Counted from the first letter of the stretch, positions 1 through 6,661 are shown. The stretch is 11,064 bases of DNA from CAYWNK01 sp964459495 (GCA_964459495.1 CAYWNK010000214.1:1-11064); one strand, 5' to 3'. Notes: generated from the sequence alone by a model not told the origin. Numbers and translations are program-made.

Positions 1-242
1 CCCACCCGCCGTAGGGCGAGGAATGCGCCCACAAAGCCGGGCCCCGGAGCGGCCCGCAGAGCGACCGCATCGCCCGCCCCGATCCCCGCCTGGACGAGTC
101 GCTCGGCCCCCTCGTGGCCCGCGGCCTCGAGCTCCGCCCGGGTCACCCGTCGGTCCCGGTCCAACAGCGCCAGCGCATCGGGACTGGCCTTCGCGAGCTG
201 TCCGAAGCTCCGAACGAATGGATCCATGGCGGAGGCTGTCAT
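1..242 (-). CDS. Acyl/aryl-AMP ligase (AMP-dependent synthetase family), N-terminal part, cut by window edge
   Basis: The reverse strand is open from an ATG at 242 to the left edge, giving about 80 residues. The segment FGQLAKASPDALALLD, then RRVTRAELEAAG, then LVQAGIGAGDAVALR and FVGAFLALRRV follows the usual start of ANL-superfamily adenylating enzymes: a 'persons-dwelling' helix, the 'T-Y-x-EL' segment, 'L-x-x-x-G-V-x-x-G-D-x-V-A-L' and 'A-x-x-A-x-x-R-x-G'. Such enzymes activate a carboxylic acid with ATP and load it on CoA or an ACP. An in-frame ATG at 227 is an alternative start; neither has a strong ribosome binding site. The ATP-binding (P-loop) and AMP motifs lie outside the window, so substrate and CoA-versus-ACP acceptor cannot be judged. 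Divergence from the ACP operon at 360 suggests it loads a starter acid onto that ACP (inference). Confidence 0.75.
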   Translation of the reverse strand, partial: MTASAMDPFVRSFGQLAKASPDALALLDRDRRVTRAELEAAGHEGAERLVQAGIGAGDAVALRAAPGPGFVGAFLALRRV

Positions 243-359
243 ATTCTCGGGCACGGGGCGGGCCCCCGGTGGTCCTTGGATTTATCATGTTTCGACGTTG
301 GCGCTGCGGACCTTTCTCCCCTGAAAGCTCGGCCCCCAACGCCCGCCAGCCCAATCCCC
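243..359. promoter_or_regulatory. Divergent promoter region between ligase and ACP operon
   Basis: This 117-base gap separates two diverging genes and must hold both promoters unless transcription starts inside a gene. Its only AT-rich stretch is around 278-291. TATCAT at 283-288 matches 5 of 6 bases of a sigma-70 -10 box on the + strand, but no good -35 box lies 16-18 bases upstream. A GC hairpin (CAC-GGGG / CCCC-GTG, with a 2-base bulge, about 252-269) lies just before the ligase start, in its likely leader. No Shine-Dalgarno sequence precedes the ACP ATG at 360. The exact promoters are not determined. Confidence 0.35.
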
Positions 360-659
360 ATGGACGACCCCTCCATCAAGCAGCGCATTAAGCGCGTCCT
401 GGTCGAGAGCCTCGTGCTCGACGGACTCGACCCCGAAGAGATCGAGGACGAGGTCTCCCTGCGCGACGAGCTGGGGCTGGATTCCGTGGATGCCCTTGAA
501 CTCGTCCTCGGCCTCGAAACCGAGTTCGCCATCAAGATCCAGGGCAAGGGCCTCGATCAGGAGACCTTCCGCACCGTGAGCGCCCTGGCGAGTTTCGTCG
601 AGCAGCGCCTGCAGGAAGCCCCCGGCGTGGAAGAAGGCCAGGCTCCAGCCCAGTCATGA
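360..659 (+). CDS. Acyl carrier protein
   Basis: A 99-residue acidic protein of ACP size and pattern. The phosphopantetheine attachment motif LGLDSVDALELV is present with Ser42 as the modified residue, followed by the acidic recognition helix II (ELVLGLETEF). Helix I is IKQRIKRVLVESLVL. ACPs carry growing acyl or polyketide chains as thioesters in the cytoplasm. The frame stays open upstream to about 114, but the ATG at 360 gives the canonical ACP N-terminus and the upstream residues look non-coding (Pro/Arg-rich). No ribosome binding site is seen, so the mRNA may be leaderless or SD-independent. It is the first gene of the operon; its stop overlaps the next start (ATGA). The dedicated carrier next to a KS/CLF-like pair suggests a specialised pathway rather than housekeeping AcpP, which normally sits with fabD/fabG/fabF. 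Confidence 0.93.
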   Translation: MDDPSIKQRIKRVLVESLVLDGLDPEEIEDEVSLRDELGLDSVDALELVLGLETEFAIKIQGKGLDQETFRTVSALASFVEQRLQEAPGVEEGQAPAQS

Positions 660-1903
660 CCCCGACCGACGCGACCGGACGGCCGCCCCGGGTGGTCGTC
701 ACGGGCATCGGGGCCGTCAGCCCCTTCGGAGCGGGCACGTGCGCGCTTTGGTCCGCCCTCCGGGAGGGTAAGCCGGGCATGACGCCCCTCGAGCTGTTCG
801 AGGCCAGTGGGCACCGGACCGGCCTGGCCGCCGTCGTGCCCGACTCGGCGCTCGAGCTCCCCGAAGAGTTGCGCGCCCACGACCGGCACCTCGGCCGCAC
901 GGACCGCTTCGCCCTCCTGTCGGCCTGGGAGGCTTGGCAGATGGCGGGCCTGCCGACCGATGACCCCGCCGCCGCCTGTTGGGGCCTGTTCTTCGGCAGC
1001 TCCACCGGCGGCATGTTTGAGGGCGAAAACGGCTACTGGCGCATGCAGGCCGCCGGCCCTGAGCGCACCCACGCCAGCGACTTCCGCGCCCAGCCCAACG
1101 GCTCGCCCGCCGACGCTGTGGCGCGCGTGTTCTCACTGGGCGGCCCGGTCGAAGTGCTCGCCACCGCCTGCGCCGCGTCGACGATGGCGCTCGAAGCCGC
1201 GCTCGACGCGATCCGCGGCGGCGAAGTCGAGCTAGCCCTCGCCGGGGGTGCCGACGGCATGTGCCAGACCACCTTCGGCGGCTTCAACTCGCTGCGCGCC
1301 GTCGACCCCGAGCCCGCGCGTCCCTTTCGGGAAGATCGCGTCGGCCTCTCGCTCGGCGAGGGCGGCGCGATGCTGGTGCTGGAAACCGAAGACCACGCCA
1401 AGGCCCGCGGTGCGACTATCCTGGCGGTGCTCGACGGCGCCGCGTCGACCTGCGACGCCCATCACATGACCGCGCCACACCCCGAGGGCGACGGGGCGGC
1501 GCGCGCGATCGGCGCTGCGCTGCGCGACGCAGACATGGACGCCGACGGCATCGGCTTCGTGAACGCCCATGGCTCGGGCACGCCGCACAACGACGAAGCC
1601 GAGGCGAAGGCTTTTGCGCGCGTCTTCGGGGACGGTGTTGGCGCCCTTCCCGTCACGTCCACCAAGGGCGCGGTTGGTCACATGCTCGGCTCCTGCGGAT
1701 CGCTCGAGGCCGTGGTCACGATCCTTTGCCTGCGCGCGGGACTTGTGCACCCAACCCCCGGCTCGGGCAGGATCGATCCCGCAGCACCCGTCGACCTCGT
1801 GCTCGGTGATGCGCGTGCGGTCGAGGCGCGCTCCGCCCTCTCGGTCAACCTGGCCTTCGGCGGCGCGAACGCCGCGCTGATCGTGTCGCGGTGGGACGAC
1901 TGA
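656..1903 (+). CDS. Beta-ketoacyl-ACP synthase (KAS I/II, FabF-like), catalytic
   Basis: A 415-residue condensing enzyme of the usual KAS II length. All catalytic residues are present: nucleophile Cys172 in ATACAAS, His305 in NAHGSGTP, Lys337 and His342 in KGAVGHMLGSCG, and the gating Phe401 in FGGAN. It catalyses decarboxylative Claisen condensation of malonyl-ACP with an acyl-ACP. The segment normally reading 'RPFDxxRDGFVxGEG' is RPFREDRVGLSLGEG, and the motif preceding the Cys departs from the FabF consensus, so it is a divergent, pathway-specific paralogue. The start overlaps the ACP stop and the stop overlaps the next ATG, so the three are translationally coupled. With the inactive paralogue directly downstream, it is best read as the KS half of a KS-CLF heterodimer (inference). 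I do not assign fabF as a symbol because the housekeeping role is unlikely. Confidence 0.95.
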   Translation: MTPTDATGRPPRVVVTGIGAVSPFGAGTCALWSALREGKPGMTPLELFEASGHRTGLAAVVPDSALELPEELRAHDRHLGRTDRFALLSAWEAWQMAGLPTDDPAAACWGLFFGSSTGGMFEGENGYWRMQAAGPERTHASDFRAQPNGSPADAVARVFSLGGPVEVLATACAASTMALEAALDAIRGGEVELALAGGADGMCQTTFGGFNSLRAVDPEPARPFREDRVGLSLGEGGAMLVLETEDHAKARGATILAVLDGAASTCDAHHMTAPHPEGDGAARAIGAALRDADMDADGIGFVNAHGSGTPHNDEAEAKAFARVFGDGVGALPVTSTKGAVGHMLGSCGSLEAVVTILCLRAGLVHPTPGSGRIDPAAPVDLVLGDARAVEARSALSVNLAFGGANAALIVSRWDD

Positions 1904-3078
1904 TGCGCCAGGTCGTTCTGACAGGGGCGGGCCATGTGGGCCCCACCGGCGCGGGACTCGAGGGCCTCTACGCCGCGCTCGATACGGCATCGGTGCCCCT
2001 ATCGACAGTGCCCACCGACGGCGGTTACCACAAGCCGGGCTCTCCCAATGGCGCTCTGACCACGCCCGACAACGCAACCAAAGGCTGGATCAAACCGCTC
2101 ATCGCGCGCCGCATGTCCAAGCCCTCGCGTATGGCGGTCTGCGCCGCCCGCATGGCCGTCATCGACGCAGGACTGGCTGGGACCGGTGAAGCCTGGGAAG
2201 GCGGCGAAGAAACCGCGACCTGTTTCGGCACGGCCTGGGGCGGCACGAATTACACGCTGCGTCTGCTGCAGCAGATCGAGACCAAGGGTCCCGAAGCGAT
2301 CTCGCCATTCCTGTTCATGGAGACGGTGGCCAACGCCTCAGCTGGCCAGGTGGCGCTGGACCTCAAGCTGCGCGGCGCCAACCTGACACTAACCCAGCGC
2401 GAAGCGAGCGGTGTTTGCGCAGTCGCGCGTGGCGCGGCCCTTGTGGCCAGCGGCCGGGCGGAGCGCGTGTTTGTCGCGTCCGTCGACGAGATCAGCCCCA
2501 TCCTCCACGGCATCCTGTGCCGCTTCGGAGCGGTGACGGCAAGCGAGCGCCCACGGCCCCTCAACCCCGGCGCCGACGGTTTCCTGCCCGCCGAGGGATG
2601 CACGGTGTATGTGCTGGAGTCGGAGCAGGCCGCCGCCGCGCGCAAGGCCCCGGTCCACGCACGCATTCGCGCTTGGGGTCGCGCGAACGACCCGACAGCC
2701 AGCGCCACCGACTGGGGCACTGGCTCGGCCTCTCTGGCCGCTGCTATGACTCGTGGCCTCGAACGCTTCGATGTCTCGCCTGACTCCATTCGCCGGATCG
2801 CCTCGGGCGCGTGTGGTGCGCCGAAGGGCGACCGCCTGGAGAGCGCGGTGCTGACACAGGTCTTTGCCACCGATGCTCCGCCGGTGCTCACGCCCAAGGC
2901 CCAGGTGGGCGAGTATGGCGGCGGCTTCTTGGGATCCGCCCTGTGGGCCCTCAACGCCGATTCGGCGCCCTCCGAGCTGCTTCCGCTGGGCGACTCTCTC
3001 GAGCCCGCCCGGCGCCTGCTCGTCACCACCTTGGCTTCCGGCGGCCCGGCCGCATGGTTCGTGCTGGAGCAGTCTTGA
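1903..3078 (+). CDS. KAS-like protein without catalytic residues; chain-length-factor type partner
   Basis: A 391-residue protein with the thiolase-like KAS layout: MRQVVLTGAGHVGPTGAG at the N-terminus, a CFGTAWGG segment around 107-114, RGAERVF-type strand and PLNPGADGFLPAEG around 220-231. Aligned with the upstream KS by conserved flanking positions, the Cys is replaced by Glu167 (TQREASG), the first His falls at Gly302 (ASGACGAPKGD), the second His is Glu337 (KAQVGEYGGG), and the gating Phe is Ser379 (ASGGP). Only Lys332 is kept. It should be unable to condense. In type II PKS and aryl polyene systems an inactive KS homologue pairs with the active KS and sets chain length; classical CLFs carry Gln at the Cys site. 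The start is the ATG overlapping the KS stop; a GTG at 1891 is open but adds only four residues inside the KS gene. The function is inferred from family and context. Confidence 0.86.
   Translation: MRQVVLTGAGHVGPTGAGLEGLYAALDTASVPLSTVPTDGGYHKPGSPNGALTTPDNATKGWIKPLIARRMSKPSRMAVCAARMAVIDAGLAGTGEAWEGGEETATCFGTAWGGTNYTLRLLQQIETKGPEAISPFLFMETVANASAGQVALDLKLRGANLTLTQREASGVCAVARGAALVASGRAERVFVASVDEISPILHGILCRFGAVTASERPRPLNPGADGFLPAEGCTVYVLESEQAAAARKAPVHARIRAWGRANDPTASATDWGTGSASLAAAMTRGLERFDVSPDSIRRIASGACGAPKGDRLESAVLTQVFATDAPPVLTPKAQVGEYGGGFLGSALWALNADSAPSELLPLGDSLEPARRLLVTTLASGGPAAWFVLEQS
3066..3077 (+). promoter_or_regulatory. Ribosome binding site deciding a TTG start
   Basis: GGAG at 3066-3069 lies five bases before TTG at 3075-3077, inside the last codons of the CLF-like gene. 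This fixes the glycosyltransferase start at TTG, which also removes a long, non-homologous upstream extension in the same frame. Confidence 0.6.
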
Positions 3079-3767
3079 GCCAGTCCGCCCCGAACATCGC
3101 AGCCGTGATCCCCGCCTACCAGGCCGCTCCGAGCGTGGGCGACGTGGTGCGCCGCAGTCTGGCCCAGCTGTCCCGCGTGGTCGTCGTCGACGACGGCTCC
3201 ACCGACGGCACCGGCGACGCCGCACGCGATGCGGGCGCGACCGAGGTATTGGTGCACGAGCACAACCGCGGGAAGGGTGCGGGTCTGCGCACCGCGATGA
3301 CGCACCTGTTCGCCGATGGCGTCGACTACGTGGCGACGCTGGACGCGGACGGCCAGCACCTTCCGGAAGAGCTGCCCAAGCTGCTGGCCATGATCGACCA
3401 GGATCCCGGCCTTGTCTTGGGCGTGCGCAGCCAGCTCTTCGCGGAGATGGGCCGTGTGCGCCGCACATCGAACAAGGTGTCTTCGCATCTGATCTCCCTG
3501 GTTGCAGGCCAGACCTTCTCAGACATCCAGACGGGCTTTCGCCTCTACCACCGCGATCTCTTCGAGGCCGTGGGTATGCGCGAGGACGGCTTTGATGCGG
3601 AGAGCGCGGTCGTCGTGCGCGCGTGCCGCAAGGGCCTGCGCATCCTAACGACCCCGATCGAGCTGGGCTTTGTGGATGGTCGCTGCACCAGCCATTACCG
3701 CCCCCTGCACGACAGCGTGCGCATCGCGCGAGCGGTGATTGGAGCGCGTCTCGAGGGCAAGCGTTGA
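3075..3767 (+). CDS. Family 2 glycosyltransferase (dolichyl-phosphate mannose synthase-like, soluble)
   Basis: A 230-residue GT-A fold enzyme. Visible motifs in order: IAAVIPAYQA (7-17), VVVVDDGSTDGT (35-46, nucleotide-sugar binding), HNRGKGAGLRTAM (63-75), LDADGQHLPEEL (89-100) with the metal-binding D90-x-D92, and SDIQTGFRLY in the acceptor part. These are typical of GT2 enzymes of the DPM1/polyprenyl-phosphate sugar synthase type. No transmembrane segment follows the catalytic domain, so it should be cytoplasmic or peripheral. The frame is open far upstream, but homology begins at the TTG at 3075, which has a good Shine-Dalgarno site and overlaps the previous stop (TTGA). The operon position, before an LpxL-like acyltransferase, suggests it glycosylates the product of the KS/ACP pathway or its lipid anchor. 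In many aryl polyene loci a GT2 and an acyltransferase domain occur fused; here they are separate genes. Confidence 0.9.
   Translation: MSQSAPNIAAVIPAYQAAPSVGDVVRRSLAQLSRVVVVDDGSTDGTGDAARDAGATEVLVHEHNRGKGAGLRTAMTHLFADGVDYVATLDADGQHLPEELPKLLAMIDQDPGLVLGVRSQLFAEMGRVRRTSNKVSSHLISLVAGQTFSDIQTGFRLYHRDLFEAVGMREDGFDAESAVVVRACRKGLRILTTPIELGFVDGRCTSHYRPLHDSVRIARAVIGARLEGKR
3753..3766 (+). promoter_or_regulatory. Ribosome binding site deciding a second TTG start
   Basis: GAGGG at 3753-3757 precedes TTG at 3764-3766 by six bases. The site lies in the final codons of the glycosyltransferase and fixes the acyltransferase start at the TTGA overlap. Confidence 0.6.
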
Positions 3768-4720
3768 GCGACCCGACCGGCGCCCCTGATCCCGCTGGCA
3801 CGGCGCCCCACGCGCCGAAAGTCGGCTGGGCGAAACGCCTGCTTGGCCCGCTCTATTTCACCAGTGCCTTCTGGTACAAGTTCCCCGGCGAGGGCATGAA
3901 GCGCACGCCGGTCTGGATGCGCATCGCTGCGCTCCCGATCGCCACCGTTCTCTGCTTTGTCTTCCTGGGCAACATCCGCCGCGCCATCGGCCGCAACCGC
4001 GAACTGGTCGAAGGCAAGGCCAGCTGGTACCGCCGCCAGCGCTGGGCCTGGTCGACCTTCTACCAGTTCGCCTGGTGCTACATGGAGCGCTTCGAGCAGT
4101 TCCTCCCCGGCTTCAAGGCCACCTCCACGGTCGAGGCCCGCCACCACTGGGACAAGCTCATCGACGCCGGCCGGGGCTTCGTCCTAGTCACCGCCCACAT
4201 CGGTCACTGGGAGATGGGCTCCACCCTGCCGACGTCGAAGTCCGACCTAGAAATCCACCTGGTCCGCGAGCCCGAGATCGACCCCAAGGCTCAGGAGTAC
4301 ACAGAGCAACTCGTGGCCCAGCTCGGCGGCGCCCGCTACGTCACCCACTTCGCCCAGGGCGAACTCGACCTGGGCCTAGAGCTCGCCAACGCCCTCAAGG
4401 ACGGCCACATCGTTGCCCTCCAAGGCGACCGCCCCCGCACCGGCGGCCAAATGATCGAAGCCCCCCTCTTCGGCACCACCTTCCCTTTCCCCCGCGGCGT
4501 CTCGGCCCTAGCCCGCCTCACCCGCACCCCGCTCCTCCCGGTGTTCCTCCTCCGCACCGGCCGCCGCTCCTACAACGTCATCTTCCGCCCCCCCATCCAA
4601 GTCGAGCGCACCCGCAACCGCGACGCCGACCTCCTCAAAGCGACCACGACCCTAGCGTCCGAAATCGAATGGGCCGTCCGCCGCGAGCCCGCCCAGTGGT
4701 TCTGCTTGCGGGAGATCTGA
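3764..4720 (+). CDS. LpxL/HtrB-type lysophospholipid acyltransferase
   Basis: A 318-residue protein, close to the usual length of lipid A late acyltransferases. The catalytic HX4E motif is TAHIGHWE with His145 and Glu150. GDRPRTGG near 225 and the segments GTTFPFPRGVSALARLT and LLPVFLLRTGRRSYNVIF match the substrate-binding half of the LpxL family, and EPAQWFCLREI matches the family's 'P-x-Q-W-x-W-x-x-R' ending with F-C in place of W. A hydrophobic stretch at about 54-69 (RIAALPIATVLCFVFLG) may anchor it to the inner membrane. It would transfer an acyl chain from acyl-ACP to a membrane-bound acceptor. As the last operon gene, after ACP, KS, CLF-like protein and GT2, it plausibly attaches the chain made by the pathway to a glycosylated lipid. 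The 3' half is strikingly pyrimidine-rich on this strand. True lipid A acylation is possible but less supported by context. Confidence 0.9.
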   Translation: MSDPTGAPDPAGTAPHAPKVGWAKRLLGPLYFTSAFWYKFPGEGMKRTPVWMRIAALPIATVLCFVFLGNIRRAIGRNRELVEGKASWYRRQRWAWSTFYQFAWCYMERFEQFLPGFKATSTVEARHHWDKLIDAGRGFVLVTAHIGHWEMGSTLPTSKSDLEIHLVREPEIDPKAQEYTEQLVAQLGGARYVTHFAQGELDLGLELANALKDGHIVALQGDRPRTGGQMIEAPLFGTTFPFPRGVSALARLTRTPLLPVFLLRTGRRSYNVIFRPPIQVERTRNRDADLLKATTTLASEIEWAVRREPAQWFCLREI

Positions 4721-4754
4721 CAGCGACATCGACGCCCGCCCTCGGGGATCGTGG

Positions 4755-5054
4755 CTACCTCAGGAGTCCGGGTGAGGTTGCCCGAAGGAAGCGACTCAGC
4801 TCCGGCGGTGCTCCCTGGAGCAGGGCCTGCCTTTCGGCCGGCCGCCGGCCTTCCCAGTAGCCGCGAATGATCAAGGCGTGCATAGCTCGGTTGCGGGCTT
4901 CTGCACTCGTCTCACCCACTACCTGGCGAAGGAGGTCGGCATCGCTAGGTCGAGAGGTCACCCCGAGCTTTCCGATGGATATCAATCCCAACAGGAGAAT
5001 GGCGACGAGTAGCCGTTCGAGGCAGTGGAGTCGATTTTGGCTGTGGAAGTTCAT
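4755..5054 (-). CDS. Small single-pass membrane protein of unknown function
   Basis: I do not recognise this 99-residue protein. It has a short basic N-terminus, one strongly hydrophobic helix at about 14-31 (LERLLVAILLLGLISIGK; membrane anchor or uncleaved signal), then a soluble domain of about 65 residues that looks all-helical: DADLLRQVVGE, AEARNRAMHALIIRGYW, AERQALLQG, PELSRFLR. It begins three bases after the stop of the glycosyltransferase gene and has its own Shine-Dalgarno site, so it is co-transcribed and probably real. No cysteine follows the hydrophobic stretch in a lipobox arrangement. It might assist the membrane glycosyltransferase; this rests on position alone. It ends 34 bases from the stop of the converging acyltransferase gene. 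Confidence 0.65.
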   Translation of the reverse strand: MNFHSQNRLHCLERLLVAILLLGLISIGKLGVTSRPSDADLLRQVVGETSAEARNRAMHALIIRGYWEGRRPAERQALLQGAPPELSRFLRATSPGLLR

Positions 5055-5064
5055 CTTCTACTCC
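5052..5064 (-). promoter_or_regulatory. Ribosome binding site of the small membrane protein
   Basis: On the reverse strand GGAG (5064-5061) is six bases before ATG (5054-5052) and lies at the very end of the glycosyltransferase coding sequence. It supports the 99-residue frame as translated and coupled to the upstream gene. Confidence 0.55.
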
Positions 5065-6551
5065 AGGGACTGAAGGGCGGCCAGCACGGTCGGAAGCGAG
5101 AGGAACCAAAGTCCGCCTAGCGTGCCAAGGCAAAGGAATAGAGAGGCGCTGCGCAGGGGGCTACATCGTAAGCGCCTTAGGATCCCGCGCCGGTCGACGA
5201 TCGCGGCTGAGGCTGGAACCAAGAGCAGGACCTCGAAGGGAAGCCGAAAGCGCGACGAGGCCACGAAAAGAATGAGCGGCGAAACGGAAGCGAGGCCTGC
5301 GAGAATGAGAGTTGGCATGCCACGGCGCAAGTTGCCTGCAAAGGACCCGATCGCCCCGAGGACCGCCAACATCGTGCTAGAAAGGACGGCTACCAAGGCG
5401 AGTGGAAAGCGCAGGAATGAGCCCGCTATGGGAGAGCCATACCCACCGGTTGCCTCCAAGCCCCTTGCCTTTGGGTCCCCCGGCGGCATGCGCAAGAATC
5501 GAGTCATCGCCGAGTGCGGAGCGGCGAGATCCGATGCCTTGACGACACTCCGGCGCAGGGCGAAGCCTGGATGTTCTCTTAGGAAGGCGATCCCCCGATG
5601 CAAGTGAAGCCGACTGCGCTCTCCCAGGTTGGGTAGGTAGGCGTATGTCCAGTGTTCCACATCATCCGGAGCTTGGAGCAGACGGCTGCGCAGACGAGCT
5701 CCGGGGAGCCCCTCGGACGGAACACTCAAGCGCGTGAGGTCAAAGTTCTTGTAGCCCCGGTTCCATGCGAAGTACGCGTTCTGACCGGCAGTCCTGCCAA
5801 GGAGCTGAAAAGAGCCCTGCTTGTGGCTTGCGCGAAGACTCCAAGGAGCGATGGTGAGCAAGGCGGCTAGAAACAGGAGTGCAGGTCGATGAAGTGCAAA
5901 GCCCCTCGTCTCACGGAATGCGAAGCAGGCCCAAGAAACCAAGGCGATGAGCCAGAACAGGCCAGACTCCCTTGTCAAACAGGCCGCACCCAAGAGCGCC
6001 CCGGCGAGGAGCAGCTGCCCTAGGCCCTGGGCTGAAGCTCCGGGCCGCTGGGCGAGAGCCAAGCAGCAATAGAGTGCGGGGAAGAGAAGAGCGAGGAACA
6101 GACCTTCGGAGAGCAGTAGGTGGGCGCTGGGAATGACAGGCAGGTAGGCCGCCCACAGCCATGCGCAAACCGTAGATGCCTGCCTTGAGTGAGCTAAGCG
6201 TGCTAGACCAGTGAGCCAGGCACCGCTCCAGAACGAAAGCAGGGTCAGCACGACTCGCGCGGCCCCCTCGGCTCCCTCTCCAAAGAGATGCTGGCATGCC
6301 CCGAGGAACGCAGGGTGCAAGGGGGGCCAAGGCCCGATGTAGACACCGTGTTCTGCCCATACCTCACCGAGCCTCCAATAGGCCGGCTCATCACAACGGA
6401 AGCTCTGGCCGATGGCCGCTGGAAGGAAAGCCAAGCGGATGGCAAGCCCGGCTAGCAGTCCAAGCCAGGCTTCGGGGCTGAGGAGAGCTCGAATGGGAGC
6501 CCTAGACCTGCTGCCGGGAGCTGAGGTCTTGCTAGGGAGCGAGTCGACCAA
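5058..6551 (-). CDS. GT-C membrane glycosyltransferase (PMT_2 / ArnT-like)
   Basis: A roughly 497-residue polytopic membrane protein. The first hydrophobic helix (WLGLLAGLAIRLAFLPA) is followed by a periplasmic loop with the acidic pair D54-E55 in CDEPAYWRLGEVW and then GPWPPLHPAFLG, the hallmark first-loop arrangement of PMT_2/GT39-type enzymes that take sugar from a polyprenyl-phosphate donor. Later motifs include LLSEGLFLALLF, TRESGLFWLIAL and at least eight to ten hydrophobic helices, ending with a final helix at the C-terminus. Start choice: the frame opens with GTG at 6572 (504 residues, no ribosome binding site); TTG at 6551 has AGGGAG six bases upstream and is preferred. An in-frame TAG lies 21 bases before the GTG. 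Its donor could be made by a DPM-like enzyme such as the GT2 at 3075, but the two are in converging operons, so the link is speculative. Base composition is less GC-rich than the flanking operon, hinting at separate ancestry. Confidence 0.85.
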   Translation of the reverse strand: MVDSLPSKTSAPGSRSRAPIRALLSPEAWLGLLAGLAIRLAFLPAAIGQSFRCDEPAYWRLGEVWAEHGVYIGPWPPLHPAFLGACQHLFGEGAEGAARVVLTLLSFWSGAWLTGLARLAHSRQASTVCAWLWAAYLPVIPSAHLLLSEGLFLALLFPALYCCLALAQRPGASAQGLGQLLLAGALLGAACLTRESGLFWLIALVSWACFAFRETRGFALHRPALLFLAALLTIAPWSLRASHKQGSFQLLGRTAGQNAYFAWNRGYKNFDLTRLSVPSEGLPGARLRSRLLQAPDDVEHWTYAYLPNLGERSRLHLHRGIAFLREHPGFALRRSVVKASDLAAPHSAMTRFLRMPPGDPKARGLEATGGYGSPIAGSFLRFPLALVAVLSSTMLAVLGAIGSFAGNLRRGMPTLILAGLASVSPLILFVASSRFRLPFEVLLLVPASAAIVDRRGILRRLRCSPLRSASLFLCLGTLGGLWFLSLPTVLAALQSLE

Positions 6552-6557
6552 GAAGGT

Positions 6558-6563
6558 CTCCCT
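6558..6563 (-). promoter_or_regulatory. Ribosome binding site favouring the TTG start at 6551
   Basis: The reverse strand reads AGGGAG here, six bases before TTG at 6551-6549. The GTG at 6572 lacks any purine-rich site, so this motif argues for the shorter protein. Confidence 0.45.
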
Positions 6564-6637
6564 TGTTTGCACGGATCGAGAGGCGAGTGCCTAGGAAGAC
6601 CCCGCCCAGTGCTTTTCAATTCGCTAAAACGGGAGAA

Positions 6638-6652
6638 CCCCACAAGCTGGGG
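6638..6652 (-). terminator. Possible weak terminator hairpin behind the VOC remnant
   Basis: A 5-bp perfect stem CCCCA/TGGGG with a 5-base loop. On the reverse strand it follows the VOC remnant's stop (6662) by about 10 bases and is followed after a short gap by GTTTTAG. The T-run is short and displaced, so this is only a candidate. Confidence 0.25.
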
Positions 6653-6661
6653 AGAGTGGGC

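Noticed and set aside
114..359. N-terminal extension of the ACP frame by 82 residues
   Set aside because: It overlaps the divergent ligase gene, is not ACP-like, and the ATG at 360 gives a normal ACP N-terminus.
2250..3801. Long reverse-strand open frames (412 and 470 residues) opposite the CLF-like and glycosyltransferase genes
   Set aside because: Arg/Ala/Pro/Gly-rich translations with no recognisable motif; they arise from GC-rich third-position bias antisense to well-supported genes.
4075..4860. A 261-residue + frame inside the acyltransferase gene
   Set aside because: Proline/arginine-rich shadow caused by the C-rich coding strand; the overlapping frame has the HX4E motif and family pattern.
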